This document shows positions 46,895 through 55,479 of a stretch of 64,000 nt of DNA, piece after piece. The DNA is from Oscillospiraceae bacterium (GTDB lineage Bacteria > Bacillota > Clostridia > Oscillospirales > Oscillospiraceae), in NCBI GenBank assembly GCA_902781745.1, contig CACZKM010000001.1:62001-126000 (forward strand), in the 5' to 3' direction. Under the pieces are notes generated by a model. It saw only the letters and a program-made list of their open reading frames with translations. It searched no databases and was not told the origin of the DNA. The first letter of the stretch is position 1, and every line of letters begins with the position of its first letter. The position numbers and the translations under genes are program-made.

Positions 46895-48037
46895 TTACTT
46901 GAAGAGGCCCTTGGACAGCACGATCTTCTGGATCTCGCTGGTGCCCTCATAGATCTGGGTGATCTTGGCGTCGCGCATCAGGCGCTCCACGTGATACTCC
47001 TTCATGAAGCCGTTGCCGCCCAGCATCTGGACAGCGTCGGTAGCCACATGCATGGCGGTCTCAGCGGCCACCAGCTTGGCCTTGGCGGCGGAAGCGGAGA
47101 AGGGCTTGTGGTTGTCCTTGTCCCAAGCGGCCTTGTAGACCAGGTACTTGGCCATCTCGATCTCGTTGGCCAGGTCCACCATGCGGAAGGCCAGGTGCTG
47201 GTTCTTGTACAGAGGCTTCTTGAACTGCTCACGGACCATCAGGTACTTCCGGGCGATCTCGAAAGCGCCCTCAGCAATACCCAGAGCCTGGGAGGCGATG
47301 CCGATACGGCCGCCGTCCAAGGTCTTCAGCGCGGCGGCGAAGCCCATGCCGGGAGGTGTGATCATGTTGGCCACGGGGATATGGACGTCGTGGAAGTGGA
47401 GCTCGCTGACCATGGCGGAACGGATGCCCATGGTGTTGTGGCGGGCGCCGATGGTGAAGCCGGGGGTGTTGCGCTCCACCACGAAGGTGGCCATGCTCTT
47501 GGGGCCGGCCTCATGGTCGGTCAGGGCATAGACGGCGAAGTAGTCAGACAGAGGGCCGTTGGTGATGAAGCACTTGTCGCCGTTGATGATGAACTCATCG
47601 CCCACCCGCTCGGCAAAGGTCTTCAGACCGCTGACGTCGGAGCCGGCATTGGGCTCGGTCAGGCCGAAGGAACCGAAATGACCGTCGTGGATGACGGGAG
47701 GCATGAACCGCTTGAGCTGCTCGTCGGTGGCATTGGAGAAGTACAGGGAGCCGCCGTACAGAGAGGTGGAGACGGAGTAAGAGACGGACAGGGAGGCGTC
47801 AACCTTGGAGATCTCCTCGATGGCCAGGGCATATTCCATGTAGCCCAGGCCCTGGCCGCCGTATTCCTTGGCATAGGGCAGGCCGATGAAGCCCAGATCG
47901 GACAGTTCCTTGTACAGGCCCACGTCGTACTCGCGGGTCTCGTCCCGCTCCAGGACCTTGGGGGCGACCTTCTGCTCGGTGAAGTCACGGGCCAGCTTCT
48001 GGATTTGCAGTTGCTGTTCAGTCAGTTCGAAATTCAT
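46895..48037 (-). CDS. Acyl-CoA dehydrogenase (short-chain/butyryl-CoA type)
   Basis: 380 residues, the standard length. FAD enzyme with N-terminal helical domain (FELTEQQLQIQKLARDF), FGLTEPNAGSDVSG and GDKCFITNG of the flavin/substrate site, DGGRIGIASQALGIAEGAF, and the catalytic base in TQIYEGTSEIQ (the Glu used by butyryl- and short-chain acyl-CoA dehydrogenases). In butyrate producers such enzymes pair with EtfAB for electron bifurcation, but no etfBA, crotonase or hbd gene is next to it. It may act in butyrate formation, amino-acid fermentation or branched-chain metabolism. AAAAGGAGTTATATTT precedes the ATG. Confidence 0.93.
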   Translation of the reverse strand: MNFELTEQQLQIQKLARDFTEQKVAPKVLERDETREYDVGLYKELSDLGFIGLPYAKEYGGQGLGYMEYALAIEEISKVDASLSVSYSVSTSLYGGSLYFSNATDEQLKRFMPPVIHDGHFGSFGLTEPNAGSDVSGLKTFAERVGDEFIINGDKCFITNGPLSDYFAVYALTDHEAGPKSMATFVVERNTPGFTIGARHNTMGIRSAMVSELHFHDVHIPVANMITPPGMGFAAALKTLDGGRIGIASQALGIAEGAFEIARKYLMVREQFKKPLYKNQHLAFRMVDLANEIEMAKYLVYKAAWDKDNHKPFSASAAKAKLVAAETAMHVATDAVQMLGGNGFMKEYHVERLMRDAKITQIYEGTSEIQKIVLSKGLFK

Positions 48038-48133
48038 AAATATAACTCCTTTTACTCAGTACTGCCGGTCCGGCCGCTGGCGTACCTTCCAAGAACGCCC
48101 TCACATCCGGCCCCCCGGTCAGGGATTCTGTAC

Positions 48134-48161
48134 AGATTAACATTACCACAGAAGGGTACAA
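48134..48161 (-). promoter_or_regulatory. Candidate promoter of the acyl-CoA dehydrogenase gene
   Basis: On the minus strand TTGTAC (48161-48156), 16-base spacer, TAATCT (48139-48134). Leader about 90 bases. An alternative TTGATT-N17-TAATGT lies 7-9 bases upstream, so the exact promoter is open. Confidence 0.35.
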
Positions 48162-48239
48162 AAATCAACGCAGAAGGAGTTGTTTTTTCGTGCAAAAGGG
48201 TGGTTTTTACTTTCCTTGCTTTCCAAAGTCCTTGGACCA

Positions 48240-49628
48240 TCAACTGCCGACCAGTCCCTTGTCCACGGCCTGCCGGTAGGCGTGGTAGGCGGTGAAGAGA
48301 TCCAGCCGCGCGGCCTCCACATCCCTTCGGGCGCTCTCCCGAGTGTTTACGGCTTCCTGGAGGGCGTTGGCAGAGATGTTCCCCTGCTGGTATTTCAGCT
48401 CTGCCGCGGCGCAGACCTGCTCCTGATAGACCAGGTCTGCTTCCTTCACCGCCAAAGTGGCCTGGGCGGGGGCGATGGCCCGGTAGAGATTCTGGAAGGA
48501 GAGCTCAAAGGAGGCGATAGCGGCGGACTGCTGGTAAACGGCGGACTGATAGGCGTGCTCGGCCATCTGATACTGATAGCTGTTCTTCCCGTTGTCCTTG
48601 CGGGCGTCGTCCATATCGTCCTCGGCCTTCTCCACAGACCGGGCGGCGTTATACAGCGTGTAGCTCTTCTCCTTGGCCGTCTCCAGGTCGGAGGAATACT
48701 GGATGGCGTCCAGTTGGGTCTGGCTCACAGAGGGGACCTCTGTCAAGGTGAGCGTCCCGTCGGGGGCCTCACCCAGAAGGGACTGGAGGGAGGAACGCAT
48801 CGTCCCCATCGTATTCTCCAACCCGGACAGGGAGTTGACCAGCGTGGCGTAGCCGTTCTGGACCTGCAGCAGGGTTTGGGCGGAGATCTGCCCCAGATCA
48901 TAGCGGAGCTGCATCTCCTCCACGGTTTTGTTCATGGACAGGAGCGTGTCCTGCAGGGATTCGTATTGGAGCTCTGTGGTCAGGATCGTCAGATACAGAG
49001 ACTCCGCCCCGGAGACGATCTGGTCGATGGTAGACTGGACCATCCGTTCGGTATCCTCGATGGTTTTGGGGTAGTTGTCCTTTTGCTTTTTCAGGTCGTC
49101 CCGCTGGTCCTCCAGGGATTCCAAGGTGCTTTTCAACGATTCTGCCTGCATGGCGCCATAGGTAGCCATAGAGGTCAGAGAACTGACGTTTGCGATTCCG
49201 GAAACCACTTCTCCAGCGTAAATCGACGATGTTTCATCTGTGGCCTGCTGAAGCTTGGCCAGAGAGGCGGCCAGGCTGGTTGATGCGGATGCGATTGCGC
49301 CTGTGGAGCTGCCGGACATGGAATCGATCAGATCCTCCATTTCTTCAATGGCGTCGTCCATCTCGCTTAGGGCCTTGTCCCAGTTCATGGACTTGACCTG
49401 CTCGACGCCCTCCTGGGCTGCCCGGACGTTCAGGTTATGAGCCCGGACCCGGCCTTCGATCTGGTCAAAGGACAGGCTTCCGCTGGCGACAGGGACGATC
49501 TGGGTGGAGTCCAGCTTTCCCGCCGCCTTGGGCCCGCCGCTGCCCTTTCGCACCGCCAGCGCGGACGCCGGCAGGGAAAGGAGCATCGCGCAGGTCAGAC
49601 CTGTCGCAACGATGCGTTTGTATTCCAT
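48240..49628 (-). CDS. TolC-family (outer membrane efflux protein-like) protein
   Basis: 462 residues. Signal peptide (MEYKRIVATGLTCAMLLSLPASALA), then two long helical/coiled-coil halves with the TolC-family heptad look: SFDQIEGRVRAHNLNVRAAQEG and, near the C-terminus, LKYQQGNISANALQEAVNTRESARRD. The first half also has VSGAESLYLTILTTELQYESLQ and LRYDLGQISAQTLLQVQNGY, so the internal duplication of TolC is visible. In Gram-negatives TolC forms the outer-membrane channel of efflux systems; in a monoderm its job is unclear. No ABC, RND or adaptor gene is adjacent. ATG at 49628, with GGAGG 12 bases away. Confidence 0.82.
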   Translation of the reverse strand: MEYKRIVATGLTCAMLLSLPASALAVRKGSGGPKAAGKLDSTQIVPVASGSLSFDQIEGRVRAHNLNVRAAQEGVEQVKSMNWDKALSEMDDAIEEMEDLIDSMSGSSTGAIASASTSLAASLAKLQQATDETSSIYAGEVVSGIANVSSLTSMATYGAMQAESLKSTLESLEDQRDDLKKQKDNYPKTIEDTERMVQSTIDQIVSGAESLYLTILTTELQYESLQDTLLSMNKTVEEMQLRYDLGQISAQTLLQVQNGYATLVNSLSGLENTMGTMRSSLQSLLGEAPDGTLTLTEVPSVSQTQLDAIQYSSDLETAKEKSYTLYNAARSVEKAEDDMDDARKDNGKNSYQYQMAEHAYQSAVYQQSAAIASFELSFQNLYRAIAPAQATLAVKEADLVYQEQVCAAAELKYQQGNISANALQEAVNTRESARRDVEAARLDLFTAYHAYRQAVDKGLVGS

Positions 49629-49762
49629 AGGATAAAACCTCCGTTCAATTTGAGGAGACTGTAAGGGTTCGTACAAATTGAGGACAGTGTATCCTATACT
49701 TATGAATAATTTGTGAATAAACAGGGCATATCCTGCCTGGGAAACATTTCATTTGTGTTACG

Positions 49763-49799
49763 GCGAAAAGCCGAAGGCTGTGTGCCTCCGGCTTTTCGC
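49763..49799 (-). terminator. Intrinsic terminator of the ssb-like gene
   Basis: GCGAAAAGCCG (49763-49773) pairs with CGGCTTTTCGC (49789-49799), with an inner AGGC/GCCT stem. On the minus strand the CGGC arm leads into TTTTCG. It starts 3 bases past the stop codon. Confidence 0.6.
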
Positions 49800-49801
49800 G
49801 C

Positions 49802-50425
49802 CTATTCAACGATTCCCAACGAATATTCCGTCTCTGCCGGCTCCTGCAGCGAGGAGATAGAAACCTCAAAGGCGGTCCGCTCCTGGATCTCCTCTCCCAC
49901 GACCTTTCGATAGACCCTGCTTTGCAGCCGGCCCTCCAACCAGAGAGGGTCTCCCGGGAGCAGGCCGCCGCAGTGGTGGGACAAGGCCCCCCAGGCGATA
50001 CAGGGAAGGTAATCGGACCGGCGGTACCGGCGGTCCACCGCCAGAAGAAGGTCGCAGATATCCCGCCCCAGGGGCGTTCGCCGCCGGACCGGCGGCTTGC
50101 AGAGCCGTCCCCGGAGCGTGACCAAGTTGCAGGGTGCCCCAAAACCGGGCGCCACCGTCTGGGCCAACACGGTGATGATGAGCCGATTGCCCGACCCGGT
50201 GCGGTTGTTAAAGGACCGCACCTCTCCGCTGATCTCCACATAGTCCCCCTCTCTTGGAAGGGGAAGACCGCTGGGGACGAAGATGTTCAGCCGGTCCTCT
50301 TTCCCGGAGAGCCGGGGGACCGACAGGGGGAACCGGTAAAAGTCCAGCCCTCTGGACTGATGAGAAAGAGTGGGGGTCTCTGCTGCCGTGCCCCGCAGAG
50401 TGATCTGATTTTCCTTCCGTTCCAT
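49802..50425 (-). CDS. Tandem OB-fold single-stranded DNA-binding protein
   Basis: 207 residues with two SSB-like OB folds: residues 5-92 (NQITLRGTAAETPTLSHQ ... FYRFPLSVPRLSG ... GDYVEISGEVRSFNNR) and 100-200 (NLVTLRGRLCKPPVRR ... GRDICDLLLAVDRRY, RSDYLPCIAWG ... GDPLWLEGRLQSRVY). The second half is the canonical SSB signature; the first has the C-terminal strand pattern but a diverged core. It lacks the acidic SSB C-terminal tip DDDIPF. It is thus not the main replicative SSB but a tandem relative, probably working as a monomer or dimer. It follows the ZIP gene by 62 bases. GGAGGCGGTCAGAGC precedes the ATG. Confidence 0.82.
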   Translation of the reverse strand: MERKENQITLRGTAAETPTLSHQSRGLDFYRFPLSVPRLSGKEDRLNIFVPSGLPLPREGDYVEISGEVRSFNNRTGSGNRLIITVLAQTVAPGFGAPCNLVTLRGRLCKPPVRRRTPLGRDICDLLLAVDRRYRRSDYLPCIAWGALSHHCGGLLPGDPLWLEGRLQSRVYRKVVGEEIQERTAFEVSISSLQEPAETEYSLGIVE

Positions 50426-50487
50426 GCTCTGACCGCCTCCGTTGCTGTGTGTTGCCAAAGCCTATGCCGGGGGAGGGGTGGATATGC

Positions 50488-51294
50488 CTACCCCAGGGCA
50501 ACATCCAGCAGCATCATCACGGCAAAGCCCACCAGGGTGAAGAAGGCCATCCAGTCCTTGTTTTCGTTGGTCTGGCTCTCGGGGATGAGCTCTTCCACCA
50601 CCACATAGATCATGGCTCCGGCGGCAAAGGCCAGCAGGAAGGGGAGGCAGGTCCGTACCTTGACCACCAGCAGCGCCCCCAGAAACCCGGCGATGGGCTC
50701 CACCACACCGCTGAGCTGTCCATAGAAAAAGGATCTCCGCCGGGAGTAGCCCTCCCGTCGGAGGGGCAGGCTCACCGCCATCCCCTCCGGGAAGTTCTGA
50801 AGCCCGATGCCAAGGGCCAGCAGCCAGGCTCCGGCCGGGGAGCCGCCGTCCAGCCCGTAGGCCAGGGAGCCGAAGGCAACGCCCACCGCCATGCCCTCGG
50901 GGATGTTGTGTAATGTGATGGAGAAGATGAGCATGGCGCATCGCTTCCAGCCCTCACCCATGGCCTGGCCCGGTCCGAGGGAGCTCTGTATCCGGGAGAA
51001 AAACCGGTCCCCCAGAAAAAGCAGAGCGCCGCCGGCCAGGAATCCCCCGCAGGCCACCAGCCAGGGGGTGAGCTCCAGGGCCGCCGCCATCTCCACTGAG
51101 GGAGCCAGCAGGGAGAAGAAGGACGCGGCCACCATGACGCCGCCGGCCATCCCCAGCATAGCGTCCATCAGGTTTTGGTTGGGTTTCTTAAGGAAAAAGA
51201 CCAGGCTGGCCCCCAAGGCGGTAACGCTCCAGGTAAAGAGCGTGGCCAGCAGCGCCTGGGCCGGACAGGTCATGGAGAACAAACCGTTCAGCAT
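50488..51294 (-). CDS. ZIP family divalent metal transporter
   Basis: 268 residues, eight predicted membrane helices. ZIP (GufA-like) signature with the metal-site motifs ITLHNIPEGMAVGVAFGS in helix IV and LQNFPEGMAVSLPL in helix V (HNxPEG and QNxPEG). Likely takes up Zn or related divalent ions. The cytoplasmic loop between helices III and IV is short and lacks a His-rich cluster. Start at 51294 after AAGGAGGAATGGT. Probably co-transcribed with the downstream tandem SSB gene. No metal-regulator operator is evident upstream. Confidence 0.92.
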   Translation of the reverse strand: MLNGLFSMTCPAQALLATLFTWSVTALGASLVFFLKKPNQNLMDAMLGMAGGVMVAASFFSLLAPSVEMAAALELTPWLVACGGFLAGGALLFLGDRFFSRIQSSLGPGQAMGEGWKRCAMLIFSITLHNIPEGMAVGVAFGSLAYGLDGGSPAGAWLLALGIGLQNFPEGMAVSLPLRREGYSRRRSFFYGQLSGVVEPIAGFLGALLVVKVRTCLPFLLAFAAGAMIYVVVEELIPESQTNENKDWMAFFTLVGFAVMMLLDVALG

Positions 51295-51387
51295 ACCATT
51301 CCTCCTTGCGGAAAGATGCCGTCCCGGATCGCAGCCCGAGACAGGGTATTCTATGTCACAGAGGCGGAAGGGGTGCAAAGAAGGCAG

Positions 51388-51424
51388 AAAACCGCCGGGA
51401 CCCGATCACAGTGGGTCCCGGCGG
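51388..51424 (-). terminator. Intrinsic terminator of the carAB-dapF unit
   Basis: CCGCCGGGACCC (51392-51403) pairs with GGGTCCCGGCGG (51413-51424); on the minus strand the stem is followed by TTTTCTGCC. It lies about 33 bases past the stop codon. Confidence 0.85.
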
Positions 51425-51456
51425 AATGGGCTTTGCGTATTCTGTTGTGAGGGGGA

Positions 51457-54400
51457 TCAGTATTCCACGACGCCCTCGTAGACCAGCACGGCGTCGCCGG
51501 TGAGGATGACCTCGTGATCGGTATAGTTGACCACCAGATCGCCGCCTATCAGCTTGACGGTGATATCCCGGCCCTTCTCAATGAGGCCGTTCTCCGTGGC
51601 GGCGATGACGGCGGCGCAGGCGCCGGTGCCGCAGGCTACGGTCTCGCCGTTGCCCCGCTCATAGACCCGCATCCGCAGGGTGTCGTCGTTGACGATCCGG
51701 ACGAACTCGGTGTTGATGCGCTCGGGGAAATAGGGCGCGTACTCGAACTTGGGCCCGATGCGCTCCAGGTCCAGAGAGGCCAGGTCGTCGCAGAAGACCA
51801 CGCAGTGGGGGTTGCCCACGCTGGCGCAGGTGATGTTCCAGGTCTTGTCCGCGATCTCCACCGGCCGGTTGATGATGGTGTTTCCGGGCAGTGTGGTGGG
51901 GAGGGCGGATGCCAGCAGGTCGGCCTTGCCCATGCCCACGGAGATGGTATTGGCCTTGCCGTTGCGGATGTAGAGCAGCAGGCTCTTCACGCCGCTGGCG
52001 GTTTCGATGGTCATGTACTCCTTCTTGACGATGCCCTTGTCATAGAGGTACTTGCCCACGCAGCGGATGGAGTTGCCCGCCATCTTGCCCTCGGTGCCGT
52101 CCCGGTTGAAGATCCGCATCTTTGCGTCGGCAATGTCGGAGTTCTCAATGAGGACGATGCCGTAGCCGCCGATGCTGTAGTGCCGGTCGCAGAGGGAGAT
52201 GCACAGGGAGCCGGGGCTGGAGATGATGCCCTCCCGGTTGTCGAAGAAGATGTAGTCGTTGCCGCTGCCCTGCATCTTGGCGAAGGGCAGGAGCTGATGC
52301 TCCTTCCGCATGTTGTTCAGGTTGACAAGCTCCGTGTTGCTCAGGTGGAACCGGCTGGTCATCATATCAGCCATGGCGTTGGCGGTGTCCATGGCGGTGA
52401 CGGTGGCGATGCTGTGTCGGATGGCCTCCCGGTGAAGCTCGATGTACTCCTGAATGGTGTCGTCATACAGCGCGCCGGTATAGACGATCAGGCCGATCTT
52501 GCCCGCCTCCATGAGCTGATAGGCTTCGGAACCCGGCTGGACGCTGGGAAGCTCATGGACCTGGATGCCCAGGGTGCGGATGGCCTCGGCGGTGTCCGGG
52601 GTGGCATACATGGGCATCTGGAGGTCGTCGAATTTCTTGGCAAGGCCCACCACCTCGGGCAGCTCGTGGTTTTCGATGGACAGCAGCACGCCCTTGCCGG
52701 CGTAGTGCCGGTAGCCGGCGGCGGCCAGGCCCTTGAACATGGCCTCGCTGAAGGTCCGGCCCAGGCCCAGGACCTCGCCGGTGGACTTCATCTCGGGACC
52801 CAGTATGGCGTTGGCGTCGGTGATCTTCTCGAAGGAGAACACCGGGACCTTTACCGCGTAGTAGGGCGGGATCTTCCACAGGCCGGAGGGATAGCCCAGG
52901 TTCTTGAGGGTGTCGCCCATCATGATCCGGGTGGCCAGGTCCACCATGGGGATCCCGGTGACCTTACTCAGATAGGGGACCGTCCGGGAGGCTCTGGGGT
53001 TGACCTCGATGACGAAGAGCTCGCCCCGATAGATGAGGTACTGGATGTTTACCAGACCCTTGGTGCCCAGGGCCAGAGCCAGCTTTTCGGAGCAGTCCAC
53101 TACTACCTGCATCATCTTGTCAGTGAGGCTGTAGGGAGGATAGACGGCAATGGAGTCGCCGCTGTGGACGCCGGCCCGCTCGATGTGCTCCATGATACCG
53201 GGCATCAGCACATCCACGCCGTCGGAGATCACGTCCACCTCCAGCTCGGTGCCGGGCATATACTTGTCTACCAGCACGTCGTTGCGGAAGCCGCCGGAGA
53301 GGATGACGTTCATATACTTTTCCACATCGGACCGGTCATGGGCGATGACCATGTTCTGGCCGCCGATGACATAGGAGGGCCGGAGAAGCACAGGGAAGCC
53401 AAGGGACTCAGAGGCGTCCAGGGCCTCCTCCAGGGTAGTGACGCTCATGCCCTTGGGCCGGCGGATGTTCAGGGTCTCCAGCAGGGCGTCGAACCGGCCC
53501 CGGTCCTCGGCGGTGTCGATGCCGTCGGCAGAGGTGCCCAGGATCTGGATGCCCTGCTTGTCCAGAAACTCGGTGAGGGCGATGGCGGTCTGTCCGCCGA
53601 AGGCCACCACTACACCCACGGGCTTCTCTACCGCAATGACCCCCATGACGTCCTCGGGGGACAGGGGCTCGAAGTACAGCCGGTCGGCGGTGTCGTAGTC
53701 GGTAGAGACGGTCTCGGGGTTGTTGTTGATGATGACCACGTCGTAGCCCAGGTCCTTCAGGGTCTGGACGCAGTGGACGGAGCTGTAGTCAAACTCGATG
53801 CCCTGGCCGATCCGGATGGGACCGGAGCCCAGGACGATGACGGTCTCCTTCCCCGACCGGGGGAAGGTCCGGGAGTCGCAGTGATCGTCGTAGGTAGCAT
53901 AGAAATAGGGGGTCTGGGCCTGGAACTCTGCGGCGCAGGTGTCTACCATCTTATAGCTGGGCAGGCGATGGGGGAGGGAGGCCTCGTCCACGCCGGCGAG
54001 CCGGGCCAGGGTCTTGTCGGGATAGCCGTACTTCTTGCCCTGGAGGTATTTCTCATCATCAATGCCTGCAGCCAGGGACATCTCAAAGTCCGCCAGGTTT
54101 TTCAGCTTGGCCAGGAACCATTCGTCGATCATGGTGAGCTCGTGGATACGCTCAATGGTGACGCCCTTTTTCAGCCCCTCGAAGATGGCGAAGAGCCGCA
54201 GGTCATCCATGGCAGCGATCCGCTCCTCCAGATCCCGGCCGGAGGTATCCGTGTAGTTCAGGGTGTCCAGCTTGATCTCCGCCCCTCGGACCGCCTTCAT
54301 CAGGGCGGCCTCAAAGGTGTGCTCGATGGACATGACCTCGCCGGTGGCCTTCATTTGGGAGCCCAGCTTCCGGCTGGCCCCGTGGAACTTGTCGAAGGGC

Positions 54401-55479
54401 CACTTGGGGAACTTGCAGACCACGTAGTCGATGGAGGGCTCGAAGCAGGCGAAGGTTTCTCCGGTGACGTCGTTCTTGATCTCGTCCAGGCTGTAGCCCA
54501 GGGCGATCTTAGCCGTGACCTTGGCGATGGGATAACCGGAAGCCTTGGAGGCCAGGGCGGAGGACCGGGAGACTCTGGGGTTGACCTCGATGACGGCGTA
54601 CTCAAAGCTCTCGGGGTCCAGGGCAAACTGGCAGTTGCAGCCGCCCTCGATGCCCAGGGCGTCGATGATCTTCAGCGCGGCGGACCGGAGCATCTGATAC
54701 TCCTTGTCCATAAGGGACAGGGCGGGCGCGACAACGATGGAGTCGCCGGTATGGACGCCCACAGGGTCCACGTTCTCCATGGAGCAGATGGTGATGGCGG
54801 TGCCCTTGTGGTCCCGCATGACCTCAAACTCGATCTCCTTCCACCCGAAGATGTACTTTTCGATCAGGACCTGGGTGATGGGGGAGTAGTCCAGACCGAC
54901 CTCGCCTTTCTCCCGCAGCTCTTCCTCGTTGTAGGCCACGCCGCCGCCGCCGCCGCCCAGGGTGAAGGCGGGACGAATGATCACGGGGTAGCCGATGCGG
55001 TTGGCGATCTCCACGCAGGTCTCAATGTCGTTGGCGGTGTCGGAGGGAATGGTGGGCTGACCGATGGAGGCCATGGTATCCTTGAAGAGCTGCCGGTCTT
55101 CCGCCTTGTCGATGGCGTCGGCGTTGGTGCCGATGAGCCGGACGTTGTGGGAGGCCAGGAAGCCCTCGTGGGCCAGCTCCATGGCAATGGTCAGACCGGT
55201 CTGTCCGCCCAGACCCGCCAGAAGGCTGTCGGGCTTGGTCTCCTCAATGATGCGCTTGATGGTCTGGGTGGTCAGGGGCTCCAGGTACACCGCGTCGGCC
55301 ATGGCGCTGTCGGTCATGATCGTTGCAGGGTTGGAGTTGACCAGCACGGTCTCCACGCCCTCAGCCTTCAGAACCCGGCAGGCCTGGGTGCCGGCATAGT
55401 CGAACTCGGCGGCCTGGCCGATGACGATGGGGCCGGAACCGATGACAAGGACTTTTTTAATGGAAGTATCTCTCGGCAT
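51457..55479 (-). CDS. carB: Carbamoyl-phosphate synthase large subunit fused to a diaminopimelate epimerase-like domain
   Basis: One uninterrupted frame of 1340 residues. Residues 1 to about 1056 are a full CarB: two ATP-grasp halves (IGSGPIVIGQAAEFDYAG; LGSGPIRIGQGIEFDYSS) and a C-terminal MGS regulatory domain (LLSIENHELPEVV ... LIVYTGALYDDTIQEY). From about 1064 the frame continues into a DapF-like domain: FAKMQGSGNDYIFFDN, CDRHYSIGGYG, NRDGTEGKMAGNSIRC, VGNPHCVVF, RINTEFVRI, ERGNGETVACGTGACAA. In known DapF two Cys act as acid/base; here the first is Ala1134 (MAGN instead of MCGN) while Cys1283 is kept. The usual GADG also reads GGYG. CarB makes carbamoyl phosphate with CarA; whether the DapF part epimerises DAP is doubtful. 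TAATG overlap with carA. Confidence 0.93.
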   Translation of the reverse strand: MPRDTSIKKVLVIGSGPIVIGQAAEFDYAGTQACRVLKAEGVETVLVNSNPATIMTDSAMADAVYLEPLTTQTIKRIIEETKPDSLLAGLGGQTGLTIAMELAHEGFLASHNVRLIGTNADAIDKAEDRQLFKDTMASIGQPTIPSDTANDIETCVEIANRIGYPVIIRPAFTLGGGGGGVAYNEEELREKGEVGLDYSPITQVLIEKYIFGWKEIEFEVMRDHKGTAITICSMENVDPVGVHTGDSIVVAPALSLMDKEYQMLRSAALKIIDALGIEGGCNCQFALDPESFEYAVIEVNPRVSRSSALASKASGYPIAKVTAKIALGYSLDEIKNDVTGETFACFEPSIDYVVCKFPKWPFDKFHGASRKLGSQMKATGEVMSIEHTFEAALMKAVRGAEIKLDTLNYTDTSGRDLEERIAAMDDLRLFAIFEGLKKGVTIERIHELTMIDEWFLAKLKNLADFEMSLAAGIDDEKYLQGKKYGYPDKTLARLAGVDEASLPHRLPSYKMVDTCAAEFQAQTPYFYATYDDHCDSRTFPRSGKETVIVLGSGPIRIGQGIEFDYSSVHCVQTLKDLGYDVVIINNNPETVSTDYDTADRLYFEPLSPEDVMGVIAVEKPVGVVVAFGGQTAIALTEFLDKQGIQILGTSADGIDTAEDRGRFDALLETLNIRRPKGMSVTTLEEALDASESLGFPVLLRPSYVIGGQNMVIAHDRSDVEKYMNVILSGGFRNDVLVDKYMPGTELEVDVISDGVDVLMPGIMEHIERAGVHSGDSIAVYPPYSLTDKMMQVVVDCSEKLALALGTKGLVNIQYLIYRGELFVIEVNPRASRTVPYLSKVTGIPMVDLATRIMMGDTLKNLGYPSGLWKIPPYYAVKVPVFSFEKITDANAILGPEMKSTGEVLGLGRTFSEAMFKGLAAAGYRHYAGKGVLLSIENHELPEVVGLAKKFDDLQMPMYATPDTAEAIRTLGIQVHELPSVQPGSEAYQLMEAGKIGLIVYTGALYDDTIQEYIELHREAIRHSIATVTAMDTANAMADMMTSRFHLSNTELVNLNNMRKEHQLLPFAKMQGSGNDYIFFDNREGIISSPGSLCISLCDRHYSIGGYGIVLIENSDIADAKMRIFNRDGTEGKMAGNSIRCVGKYLYDKGIVKKEYMTIETASGVKSLLLYIRNGKANTISVGMGKADLLASALPTTLPGNTIINRPVEIADKTWNITCASVGNPHCVVFCDDLASLDLERIGPKFEYAPYFPERINTEFVRIVNDDTLRMRVYERGNGETVACGTGACAAVIAATENGLIEKGRDITVKLIGGDLVVNYTDHEVILTGDAVLVYEGVVEY

